Source of the DNA: Hyaloperonospora brassicae
Lineage: Eukaryota > Oomycota > Peronosporomycetes > Peronosporales > Peronosporaceae
Direction: 5' to 3'
DNA length: 64,000 nucleotides
NCBI GenBank assembly: GCA_947650285.1
Contig: CANTFL010000034.1
Location: 372,001 to 436,000, forward strand
In this document: positions 32,192 to 43,164 of the stretch, in pieces
Numbering within the stretch: the first letter of the stretch is position 1
How the letters are laid out: every line of letters starts with the position of its first letter
The notes under the pieces: model-generated
Told to the model about the DNA's origin: nothing
Database searches by the model: none
Seen by the model: the letters and a program-made list of their open reading frames with translations, nothing else
Made by a program: the position numbers and the translations under genes

Positions 32192-34754
32192 ATGCACGAG
32201 CTCCTGCCGCCTCTGGACGTTGAAGTTGGCGTGTCGGACACTGCGCCACTGACCCGCAGCGGGGCGCGCGATGGCGAGGAAACGCGTTCAGGCGCGTCGG
32301 CAGCACTGGCGTACGCCCGACCGCTCCGTCTGCAGCCTGCGGTCGCTGCAATCTCCGCACTGGGCGCGCTCTCGCTCGTCGTTGGCGGCCGCTTCCGCCC
32401 CGTGTGCCTCGTCTGGACCATCTGTGGCTACGGCGCCGTGTTCGCGCTGTACCTGTCGCACTATGTCCTGTCACAAGACGCCGGCAGTCTCGAGATGAAG
32501 CAAGTGGCGACGCCGATCCGTCAAGGCGCGCAAGGGTTCTTGAAGATTCAGTACACCGCAATTGCTCGGATTGCTGTGGCCATTGCAGCGTTGATCTTCT
32601 TTAGCTACGCACTGCGGCCACGCAGCTCCCTGAGCTCGGGCGTCGAAGCGCTCGGCAATGTCACGCTGGGCATTGTCGCGTCCGTGGCGTTTCTCCTTGG
32701 AGCGCTGTGCTCGGCTGCAGCGGGCTACGTGAGCATGTGGGTCTCGGCCCGAGCGAACGTTCGAGTCGCAAGTGCTGCTCGTCGGTCGTATGGCGAGGCA
32801 CTGCTCGTGTGCTTTCGCGGTGGAGCGTTCTCCGCCGTGCTGGACATTACGCTCTGTGTAGGCGGCGTGACCACGCTGTACGTGCTGCTGTACGTGCTGT
32901 TTGGGTCGTTGGTGCAGCCAACTGAAGTGCCGCTGTTGATGGTGGGGTACGGCTTTGGCGCGTCGTTTGTCGCGCTGTTTATGCAGCTGGGCGGAGGGAT
33001 TTACACCAAAGCAGCGGACGTTGGCGCGGATTTAGTGGGCAAAATTGAAGTAGGCATTCCAGAAGATGACCCACGCAACCCGGCAGTGATTGCTGATCTT
33101 GTGGGCGATATGGTCGGCGATTGTGTCGGGAGCAGTGCCGATGTGTTTGAGTCCGTAGCTGCTGAGATCATTGGTGCGATGATTCTGGGAGGCACGTTGG
33201 CACGTGAAGCGCAGCTGCCGTATCCTGTCGCTTTTGTTTTCTTCCCGGTCGTTGTGCACGCCTTTGACATTGTCGTCAGTAGTGCCGGTATTTTGATGGT
33301 GAGAGCTCCCACGGATGTTGAAGCTTCGCGCCCCGATCACAGTCCGATGGCTACGTTGCAGACGGGTTACGATGTGTCCCTTGCGCTAGCGTTCGTAGGC
33401 TTCGGCTTCACAACGCGTTGGCTGCTTTACACACCCGAGTGCCCCACGGCATGGATGAATTTCTACCTGTGCGGTGTTGTCGGTATGCTCACGGCCTACG
33501 TGTTTGTCAAGTCAACGCAGTATTACACCGACTATGCTTACCCGCCCGTGCGCAGCATTGCGAAAGCGAGCACCACAGGTCATGGCACTAATATTATCAC
33601 TGGTGTAGCTGTTGGCATGAAGTCGACTGTTGTGCCGACTCTCATGGTTTGCGTCGCTGTCATTTCGGCTTACCACTTGGGTGCGAGCTCTGGTATTGGC
33701 GGCCAGGGGAACCGCCACGCTGGATTGTTTGGAACAGCAGTGGCAACCATGGGTATGCTTTCGTCGGCGGTGTTTGTGCTAGCTATGAACAATTACGGTC
33801 CTATCGCGGATAACGCAGGAGGCATTGCCGAGATGAGCCGTCAGCCGGACTACGTCCGTGACGCTACGGACAAGTTGGACGCCGCTGGTAATGTCACGAA
33901 AGCGATTACGAAGGGATACTCGATTGGGTCGGCTGCGCTAGCGTGTTTTGTGTTGTTCGGCGCTTTTATGGATGAGTTCTCGGAGTTTGCTGGACGCGAG
34001 TTCAAGACAGTGGACATTGCTACAGTCGAGGTTCTGGTCGGCGGTCTGCTCGGTACGATGATGGTATTCTTCTTCACCGGTCTAGCCGTTGCAGCTGTGG
34101 GTGAGACCGCCGGAGAGGTAGTGAACGAGGTGCGCCACCAGTTTGAGATCTACCCGGGCATCATGGAGTACAAAGAGAAGCCCGATTACCGCGCATGCGT
34201 CGCTCTTGTCACCAAGGCTGCCCTAAAGCAGATGCGCTTTCCTGGTCTATTGGCTGTGCTTATGCCCATCGCTGTAGGGATCGTTTTCCGTGCGGTATGT
34301 TCGTTTGGGGCGATGAGGTGATTGTAAGAAGTGGCATGCTAACGCGTGTGTCTGTTCCGACTTTCATGGATGTAGATTGGCGAGTACCAAGGCAAGCCGC
34401 TGCTCGGGGCTGAGGTTCTCGCTGGGTATCTCATGTTTGGTACAGTGACGGGCATTATGATGGCCCTGTTTCTCGATAACGTGGGTGGGGCGTGGGACAA
34501 TGCAAAGAAGTACGTCGAGCGAGTGATTGTACGTTTCGTGCTACATTATATACTCACGGTCTGTGGCTTTTTACAGGTACGTTGAGCTCGGCAACTTTGG
34601 GGGCAAAGGCAGCGAGACCCACAAAGCCGCAGTTACTGGCGACACTGTGGGTGATCCGTTCAAAGACACAGCTGGTCCGGCGCTGCATGTTGTCATTAAG
34701 CTGTTGTCGACGACAGTGCTCGTGTTCGGCCCGCTCTTCGTTTCGCGAGAGTAG
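32192..34754 (+). CDS. Membrane proton-pumping inorganic pyrophosphatase, K+-independent type
   Basis: Three exons (32192-34294, 34376-34509, 34577-34754), 804 aa, about 15-16 membrane helices. PPi/Mg-binding motifs are intact: [11 protein letters not shown], then [17 protein letters not shown] (about residues 305-320), later [10 protein letters not shown] and the C-terminal [26 protein letters not shown], which is only restored after splicing at GTACGT (34510) and the acceptor before 34577. A Lys follows GNVT (NVTKAITKG, about residue 568), where K+-dependent enzymes have Ala; Lys marks K+-independent H+-PPases. It pumps protons into vacuole or acidocalcisome-like compartments, driven by PPi hydrolysis (family knowledge). 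The N-terminus is hydrophilic for about 45 residues before the first helix. Confidence 0.95.
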
Positions 34755-36080
34755 GCTGCACACATTGTTTGTGGCGTCAGTGTACCGCGAATTGGTGGCG
34801 TAATGAGGACTCGTCACGCGCTTCGAAGCAAACAGAAGCGATTGCCGATGTGGCTGGCAGTGTGTTTGGCTTTGTTAGCGAATCAGCAACAAAACACGAA
34901 GGTAATACCAACGCGCATGTCTTGCAAAAGTTTGGGTCCAACGGACTTGTGCTATGTGCCCGGGCAAGTTCTGCGATGAGTGTATCCACCTCGCCGTGCT
35001 GTCTTTGTCTCGATCGCTGTGCCATTCTTGCGGATGCATGACCTCTATGCATGTAGTGCCACCTGGACCAAGTCCAAGCATGCTGCTGGAAGTGCCGGGG
35101 TCGCGTGTGCTGCATTCGATCGTGGCTGTTGTGTAATGGGCCATGTATGAACACTCGTCTGGTATGTCCCTTGTGCAGGTGCTTGGATCCCGCTTGCTGT
35201 GCATTGGACACAACGACCTCAATGGTAGTCTCGCTGTCGTTCTCGCTCGTGGATCTCTCGGCTATGGTACACACAGACGGGCAAACTGGCGAATCTGCTC
35301 TCGCTCCGACATGCACAGCCTTTGGACTATACTTACCACGCCTTCAAGTTGTACGTTGGTGTCAAGCACTTCGTCAATGAAGCCATAACCTGCGATGTAT
35401 CCTCAGTAGTACGTGGGACGCCTGGATGCAGACGAACGAGGTGAGCACACGCTTTTACAATTGGTTGTGACTCACAGACAGCCCCGTGGCCGGCAATTGT
35501 TTTACACCGCCTTCTTTTGTTGTGAATTGTGTTAGATCGAGTCTTCATTCCCCTGAGGGTAACGCGCCGACGCCAGATGCTCTACGTCTTCGGTTGTCGC
35601 TATATTTCTTTCGTGCTGCAGTATGTCTTGCGTTACACGATTGGACGAGGAATGGTCTCGAGTTAGTCTGGTCAGGACACTGCGAGACGAGGAAAGAAGG
35701 CAACAGATCGAGGAGAACGCACGTCGGAGCTACGTGTTGTTGCTCAGATGAAGAAAAGGATCAATCAATTGACTACCTGCCGTCCACGAGTGTTCGCAGC
35801 AACTTGACTCATCGACACATTTGCTCCTATCTGTACGGACCACGCGACCAGTCGTACTGATCCGACTCGAACCTTGACTTGAGACAAGTTTGGGTGGACA
35901 CCTTTTGAGTCGTCCGGTTGCAGTTCGGATGACAGGGCACACCCATGGATGCTGTTGCTGTCGCCGCTGCTATTGCTCAGTTATGCCTGCTTCCAGTGTC
36001 CTTGTTGATGCTTGTGTATACTCATCACCTGCCGCGTTTCTATCTGGTCCGGTCCCACTTGTTCGAACGTGCTGGAGGTG
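34755..36080 (+). pseudogene. Possible decayed Cys-rich (zinc-finger-like) gene fragments
   Basis: Plus-strand pieces in different frames have regular Cys spacing: C-x2-C-x4-C-x2-C in CAMCPGKFCDEC (about 34952-34987) followed by LCHSCG, and a second cluster at about 35057-35210 containing CCWKC, VCC and VCPLC. Further on, about 35625-35745 encodes a charged helical segment (LRDEERRQQIEENARR) preceded by a good CTGCAG acceptor. The pieces could be exons of one zinc-binding protein, but I found no valid set of splices joining them. Stops and frame changes suggest decay. Family unknown. Confidence 0.3.
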
Positions 36081-36099
36081 ACTCATAATCGCGTTCACT

Positions 36100-37760
36100 A
36101 GCGCTTTCACGATCAGCGTCACCTCAATCGTCACCTACGACATCATCTTTGAAAACGCCTTCGACATCACGAACAAGTTCACGAGCTACGACGTCACCTT
36201 GATCATCACCGTTGACAACACCTGTTGCAACACCTTCGACAACACCTTTGTCAACACCATCGACAACATCTATGACATTACAAGCAAGATCGCTACCAGC
36301 ATCACCTTGACCATCAACTTCATCGTCCGTCCCGGCATTCGTTCGACGTACTCTTCGACAACATCTTCGACATGATGAGCAGGATCGCGACTATCGTCAC
36401 CTTGGTCACTGCTTTCATTGTCCATCCAGGCATCCGTGCGACGTAGCTTCGACGATATCTTCGACATCATGAGAAGAGTCACGATTGGTGCCACCTTGAT
36501 TACCAACTTCGACTGGTACATTAGCATCACCTACAACGCCACCTTGGACAATATCGTTGACATCACGAGAAAGATCACAAGCGGCGTCACCTTTTCGTTA
36601 CCTTCGGCACCATCTACAGATTAGAGTGGATCACGGGAAGAAATTCAATTGGCGTCACCTTCGACGTCCATCTTGGCGTTATGGTCGACAAAACCTTTGA
36701 CATACGGGCAGTATTGCGAGCGGCGTCCACTTCCATCGACCTTGGACATCCATTCCGGCACACCTCGGCATTACCGCGGACAACCCCTCTGACATTACCA
36801 GAAGTATCCCAAATAGTACCACCGTGTGCATGACCTTTGACGTTATTCAACGTCTCGGCAGCACTTTTGATGTCACCTTCGGCATCACCTTCGACGCAAT
36901 TTGGCACCACGAGCAAATTTACAGCGAGATCAGAAGCAAAATCTCGAGCGGTAACATCTTTGACGTCATGGCTCAATGCTTCACCTGGCCGAAATACGAT
37001 GAAACCGTGTATGCGGATTGAACAACATGTATTTTTTCATCGTCGATCGATTCGGACGCTTTTCCGCCCGGACGACCACCAATGCTTGCCGTACAAGCTC
37101 CCAATGTTTGAATGAAAGCCCTTGCTTTGCTTTCACGGAGACTACATATAATTCCGAGCGAGATTTCTTCGAATGAGTGTTTAATGGGTCCCGCGCAAAC
37201 ACAACTTGGTTTTGGATTCGCTTACGGGTACCATGTTGGAACTCATCTTTGACGTCGCATCTGGCCTCACCTTTGACTTCACGCTTGACATTACCTTTGG
37301 CCTCATCTTTGACTTCACGTTTGACGTGACCTTTAACGTCACGCTTGGTCTCACCTTCAGCATGACCTTTGATGCCACCTGTGGCATCCGAAGCACCACC
37401 AAACAGGCGTAAAAACATGCATCACGACTAGTTATCACGAGCAGCGTCACCTTTGGCAATATAATATAATCGACTACATCTTTACCATCACGATCAGTGG
37501 CACGAGCCTCAGCATCTTCAGCGTCACTTGTAACGCCACACTGGGCATCGCAAATAGTGGAACGCGCTGTGTTGCCTGCATCATCTGCACTTCCACCTTC
37601 GGAACCAAAAACCAAAGCCACGAGCGGTATTGGGATCCGCGCCAACCTCGGTGAATCGTTCGGCGTCCCTTCTAGCATCACGATCAGCACTACGATCGGC
37701 GTCTTCGACGGCGACATGAGCAGTATCAGCGTCATCTTCGACTTCACCTTATTACACAAA
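36100..37760. repeat. Degenerate 15-bp-period minisatellite (pentapeptide-coding)
   Basis: Many imperfect copies of a roughly 15-nt unit, best seen at 37236-37380, reading CACCTTTGACTTCACG on the plus strand. On the minus strand one frame reads short Val-Lys-Gly-Asp/Glu pentapeptide repeats (for example REVKDEAKGNVKREVKG); the plus strand gives alternating hydrophobic Phe-Asp-Thr repeats. Clusters are clear at 36110-36660, 36820-36960, 37230-37400 and 37440-37750, separated by diverged sequence. No start codon and full-length frame cover the whole tract, so it is either a decayed repeat-protein gene or a non-coding satellite. Confidence 0.7.
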
Positions 37761-38320
37761 CAGCATTACTTTCGGAATCACCTGAACAACACATCCAGCA
37801 TCAGAATTACCCGTGTCGTCACTGAGACCACCCACTCTCGATATGTATGATCGCAACGTGCGCGGAAGGTCCTCGTGATGGATTCGATCAGTGACACCTG
37901 CTATGTCTTCGCCATTCTGGATGCGCTCTAACCCCATCTTGTACGTCATAAGAAGACGTTTGTCATAATTGCGCTTCTTACGGTTGTCAGCGCGCACGAC
38001 CATCAACGTCTGTCGCACGAGCTCTCGATGCTGCCCTGGCAGATGTTGGATCGCAATCTCTCATTGGCACCACTCGTTCGCTTTCCTTCGAACATGTTGG
38101 AACTACTTTAGGGATGGAGAATTAAAAAGCATATTTGACGCTAGAACGGTTTTGGTCGAGAGAAATGAGACGATGGACGAAGCCCAAGGAATCCGATCAC
38201 GCTTTGCTATACTACTAAACCTTCACGAGGCGATCAAGCGTCGTGTCGCGCACTTGGTTCAACGAAAGTTAAAAAATAAACCTCTTCGAGCTTACTCTCG
38301 AATTCCTTTATATGCATTAC

Positions 38321-38640
38321 GAACCGACTACCAACTGTCCGATCCTCGACTTTTTCCTCCTACGTCGGACACAGACGAGCAACCGTCCGATTCTCGTCTT
38401 TTTCTTCCTTCATTGGGAACAGACGACCAACTGTCACGTAACCCGCTTGGCTCGAATGAGAGCCTATCGAATACATGCTATCGATCTTACTGTCGAATTC
38501 CTCCTATATCTGCGTTGGAAACAGACGATCAACTGTGTGGTGATGCACTTGGCTCAATCGAACCATCACATCGAACTGTAACATGACTATTACTCTTGAT
38601 TCGTTATATCTACGTCGGGAACAGACGGGCAACCGTGTGC
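38321..38640. repeat. Tandem repeat, 48-bp units grading into ~100-bp units
   Basis: Five blocks each begin with GAC[GT]A-type sequence followed by CAACTGT or CAACCGT and end near GG-A-ACA. The first two (about 38321-38368 and 38369-38416) are 48 bp with high identity. The next two (from about 38417 and 38524) are about 100 bp, with inserted sequence around CTTGGCTCGAATGAG / CTTGGCTCAATCGAA. The last is partial. Confidence 0.75.
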
Positions 38641-41195
38641 TTGTCGAGTAGCAAACCCCCAAGATCTGCCTTTGGAAGCAAACTTCTCACTACGTCATCA
38701 GGGCGATGAGCAAAATCCATTGATTTCATACCCCTGGAACAACGAGGAGAAGTCCAGGAGCGACACGATGTCTAAAGATGTAGTTATAAGTCCACTATTG
38801 ACCGAGTCGATCGAGAGGCCGCCTACTGGAGCATCAAGTGAAGCATATCCACTTGGGGTCCTACAAGTCCGGTAAAGACCAAGATTTACATTCCCATACG
38901 TCTACTGAAGCGTGCAACCCGCCAGCCGATGGATGCACAAGGTGAGTCAAGGTCCGTACGCGGCTTCGAAGTATCCATCCACAAGTCGTCAGTCCGGTAC
39001 AGTGAGTGGTGTGGGGGCTCATCACACATTTTCGAGAACCCACTCCACCATAAAAAAATTTCGTCCATGTTGCAGCATCTGAAATGAACCACTTTTTAAA
39101 ACAATAAGTTTTTGATCGTCATCAAGAAATGCTAAGTTATTATCGCTGTGATAGAACGATTAAGATTTTCTTTGAGTCTATCTCAGCAGTATGTCAATGC
39201 GAAGTCACCATTTCAATTTACTGGATATAACCTTTAAAAACGATTGTACTATATATGAACAAGTCAGCACAGAATCATGAGCACTTTGAGTGCAATAAGT
39301 AAGCGTCTATCTGAGTGAGCAAGAATTGCGTGGTCGAGTCGGAAAAGAACACTCGTTACAAAATAGTTACGGATGTAATTATATAAAGCTTTGGTTATAG
39401 CTGCTTGCATTGATGTACATTCGTGCCCACCGACCATGTGGATACTACTTCTAATGCTCTCTATCGGATAGTAAATTATTCATTACGTCTAGGAAAATTA
39501 GGGAGTACAGTGTTTAATTTGCTCGGTAGAATTGAAGGTGCAATTTGCCGATATCATTTACAAATGTTATTTGATGAATACGATCGGCTACGATAATGAT
39601 ACATATGGACAAGTAAGACAAAAGGGTTCGTAATACACATTCAAGATCATCGCGGCACGTGATCAAACATGATTGTTGAGGCCAATTCAAATGGGTCACA
39701 TTAGCAATCCATAATTTCTCATGACAATAGCAAAAATGTCAACATACCAAACGATCAAGGAATAAATATGAGCAACAAGGGGCATTCTTTATGTTCGGAT
39801 ACACACGTGCTTTCAGATAATTGAACGGCTCTACGAGCTTTATCTTTTTTAACCGTTATTCCATAACTCAGAAATTGTACGAGTTTTAGTGCCGACCGTT
39901 CTATTAAACCAGAAGAGGTTCTTTAAAGCTTCATCGTAGCCCTCGACATCGCGTATATACGTCGTCTGTAGGCCACGTTGCTTTCGTCTCCTTTGTCCAT
40001 CCTTAACTTTTCCGATATGGTTTTCATGCAGTGAAATCTGTCCGCAGTTGTATCTTATTGAGAAGCCTCACAGATTCGGACACTCGACAAAAGTGCAAGA
40101 CAAACTGTATTTGTAATTTATGTGTGTACGAAAAAGCAATCTCACAGCGATAGGACCGCGATGCTCTTAGCACAATCTTCTGTAACGAGGTTTAGCGTCA
40201 AACAACACAAAACGGACAATTGCTATCACGTTCGCACCACATAACTTGCTGACGATTTCTCCTATTATTGGGCAACACCTGCTCTCATGAAAGCTGCTAG
40301 TTTGCGATTTGTCGTCGTCGATTGAATCGCTAGCGTTGAGTGCGCAACAATACGAGCGGGGTCTTATGGTCACTGAGAGGTAAGTGATACTGGCGTACAT
40401 GAACCCGCAGTATTGTCTGAACAGCAGGAGGCGGATAGGCTACATTCTTACGTAATGACAATTGACCCGGAAAGACAGCATCGTTCTGCGACTTGGTCAA
40501 AGATGCATAGCACAATTTGCTAACATGTATGCATGCTACGTTCACGACAGAGGCGTCGTTTCTCGTTGTAACATCGATTACTGAGGATGACCGCGTCATA
40601 TTGGGTCGGTTTTATAAGTGTTGTTGCACCTGTTTATCACTCAGTATGCAATAAAAAGTAAATGCGTCTAGCGACTAATCGGATATTACCGAACCCACTG
40701 CCAATGCTCTATCTTCCTCGGAAGGCTGCGATGTTTGTACGAATATGCGCGATAATGTGTACTTCTTTTGCGTGATCCTACGCGTGTGTCCATTCGTAGG
40801 ATGTATGCCGTATCGTACCGTATACACCCTTCGTCTTTCTAACCGTCTATACGTATACGATCTTTTTTTATAATCTTATATATCGTGTGGCGGTATGGAA
40901 TTAATCTTATGATGCTAAATATACTTTTGTAAGAACAGAATCCTGCAGTCCATATATTTGCGCTCGCAACTATTTAGTTTTGTGCATCTTCCATCAGATG
41001 GACTCTAATGGGACACATTCGACTCTCCTCGCTCGGCAGAAGGTCTTCTCTCCGACCAAAAAGAGGGAAAACGATCCGAGAACTGCCAATATTTCCATCG
41101 GGCAGCTACAAAAGGGCAAGTAAACTATTTTGCAGCCACATTTGAACTGACTAAAACTCCCTCGAAGTTTCCATTCCAAAAGCTCTTTCATCGCT
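38641..41195. other. AT-rich gene-free stretch
   Basis: About 2.5 kb, visibly richer in A and T than the rest of the window from about 39060 to 41000. Only scattered frames below 90 codons, all without motifs. It probably represents old non-coding or transposon-derived DNA. No terminal repeats or coding remnants were recognised. Confidence 0.55.
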
Positions 41196-42701
41196 ATGCC
41201 TGTCAGTCGTCTTGCTACGGGTCTTCCCAGCGGACCACTCGCCAGAGCCGCCCGTCATAACGCCACCACTCGCAGGTACTGCAATTTCCCATTGTGGCAT
41301 TCGTTTACGTATCTTCGTCGTTTCTCGTCTATGTGGCTGCGCGAATTGGTACTCATTATCGGTGTTGCTAGCAGCAGCTTCTTCCTCTCTGGACGAGAAG
41401 AGAGCACGCTGTCCTACCGCGTGTTCGAAGATACCGGCGTCCTCAACAACGCGAAAAAGACTGCGATTGTGATGCATGGTATATTGGGTGCGTCGGCCGA
41501 CATTGTAGGGCTTCAAAGGTGTTCGAAGCGGGGGGGGCTGACTGACGGACTCGGTTTTTGTACGCAGGGAACAAGTTGAACTGGCGCACCTTCGCGCTAA
41601 CGTAAGGGGTCGTGGATCAAGGAAGGTGGAAGAAGCGTTGTGCTGACTGTTTCTCGTTCGTTGTTTTGTGCTTTATTTCGTGCAGTCTAACGAAGAAGAA
41701 TCCAGACTGGCGTTTTATTTGCCTGGACCTGCGCGGTGAGTTACGGTGAATGTCGTAGGGGGGCAGCGATTCAGACGACGTGTCGTGAGGTAACGAATCC
41801 GTTTTTGTTTTCAACAAGGGCACGGAGACTCGCCTTCGTTCACAAAGCCTCACAACTTGGAGGCATGCGTCGAGGACATTTTGTACGTTTGCAGCCAAAA
41901 CGTGAGCATTGTAGCTGTGCGCAGATCGCTGAAACACACCTTTGTTGCACATGGCTGTACTTGGACGATGCAGCAAATTGACCGCTAGCTTGAAAGTAGA
42001 GCCCACGGCCGTGCTAGGACACTCGTTTGGCGGGAAGGTGGCGCTTACGTATCTGCAGCAGTGCATGGAGCAAGACCGCTCGCCGCCAAGCCAAGTGTGG
42101 GCTCTGGATTCACTGCCAGGAACAGGTACGAGATACGTTGTGGGCTTATCGCATTCACGCAGTACGCAACATACTCTACTTGCTCTGTACTGACGACCGC
42201 TTCATATCATCAGGCGCAACGGACTATGCGAGCCGCGACGTCACGAGCTCGATCGAGACGATTCTGCCGGTTGTGAAGAAAATTGCGCTGCCCATCCGTT
42301 CCAAGGCGCAACTTGTGAAGGATCTGCTAGGTCATGGCATTGCGCTGGGTGAAGCGCAATGGCTTACAACGAACTTGCGCTTGACTAACAAGAGTCCGGA
42401 GCTTTACGAGTGGAGAATGGATGTAGACGTCATCGAGGAGCTTTTCCGCTCTTTTCTGGCAACGGATCTATGGCCTATAGTGGACAGCCCGCCTGCAGCA
42501 AGGGGCAAGGACGTGGAGCTTCACTTTGTGCACGCCTCAAAGAATAGAATGTGGACTACCGACATAATGGACCGACTGGACGCACAGCAGGAGAGCCAGG
42601 TCTACCACCACTTGCTTGAAAAATCTGGCCACTGGGTTCACATTGACAACCCGACTGGCCTGATGGAGATCATACAAACTTACATGCTCAGTAGCGAATA
42701 A
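41196..42701 (+). CDS. ABHD11: ABHD11-like alpha/beta hydrolase
   Basis: Six exons: 41196-41487, 41568-41601, 41686-41735, 41819-41901, 42002-42125 and 42214-42701 (356 aa). Joined in phase, they give the order HGILG (oxyanion loop), NKLNWRTFALTLTKKNPDW, RFICLDLRGHGDSPSF, VEDILYV, AVLGHSFGGK (nucleophile elbow) and, at the C-terminus, KSGHWVHIDNP (catalytic His). This matches mitochondrial ABHD11 and its plant and protist relatives. ABHD11 hydrolases are tied to lipid metabolism and protection of lipoylated 2-oxoglutarate dehydrogenase (family knowledge). The N-terminal 50 residues are Arg/Ala/Ser-rich, as expected for mitochondrial import. The exon 4/5 join is odd: only an acceptor reading GTAGAG before CCC keeps the frame. 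A possible in-frame intron (about 41276-41376) inside exon 1 cannot be excluded. Confidence 0.85.
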
Positions 42702-43164
42702 GGAACTGGCCGTAACAGCGTCGTATCTTTATTTCTGCTTTGGTGAGGTCATCGTGTAGGGTCAATCAGTGGGTTTCGTGTGATAGACAGTTCAAGGATC
42801 AAAGCGTGTTCGTGCCAATAATGCATGTACCCAGACGAACATGTTTGGCTTCTTAGACATGGACAGGCGGCACTTCCTCAAGTTGCACGTAAGAAAACGC
42901 ACGTGTACATCTACACGATTGTACTGGCCTACAGACCATGACTCGACTAGCGACGATGAGTGAATTTCGTGTCGAGCTCGTCGGTTCCAGATGGGTATGA
43001 ACGAAGCGATTGTGACGAACATGTGGAAGGCTCTCCTATATTCACACTTCAAATCACGCACGCAAGCCAACGAGTCTGACGGCGCAGCTGGGTCTAATCA
43101 TCAAAAGCCGTCCCACGCAGCACTCGACTGCTCCCAGCTGTTGCCAGATCGTTCACAACAACGC
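42702..43164. other. Short convergent intergenic stretch
   Basis: 3' flanks of the ABHD11-like gene (plus) and the NELF-A-like gene (minus). No motif-bearing frame, no repeat of note. Confidence 0.5.

Noticed and set aside
36100..37760. Intact repeat-protein gene
   Set aside because: No single frame with a start codon spans the tract; units are diverged and interrupted.
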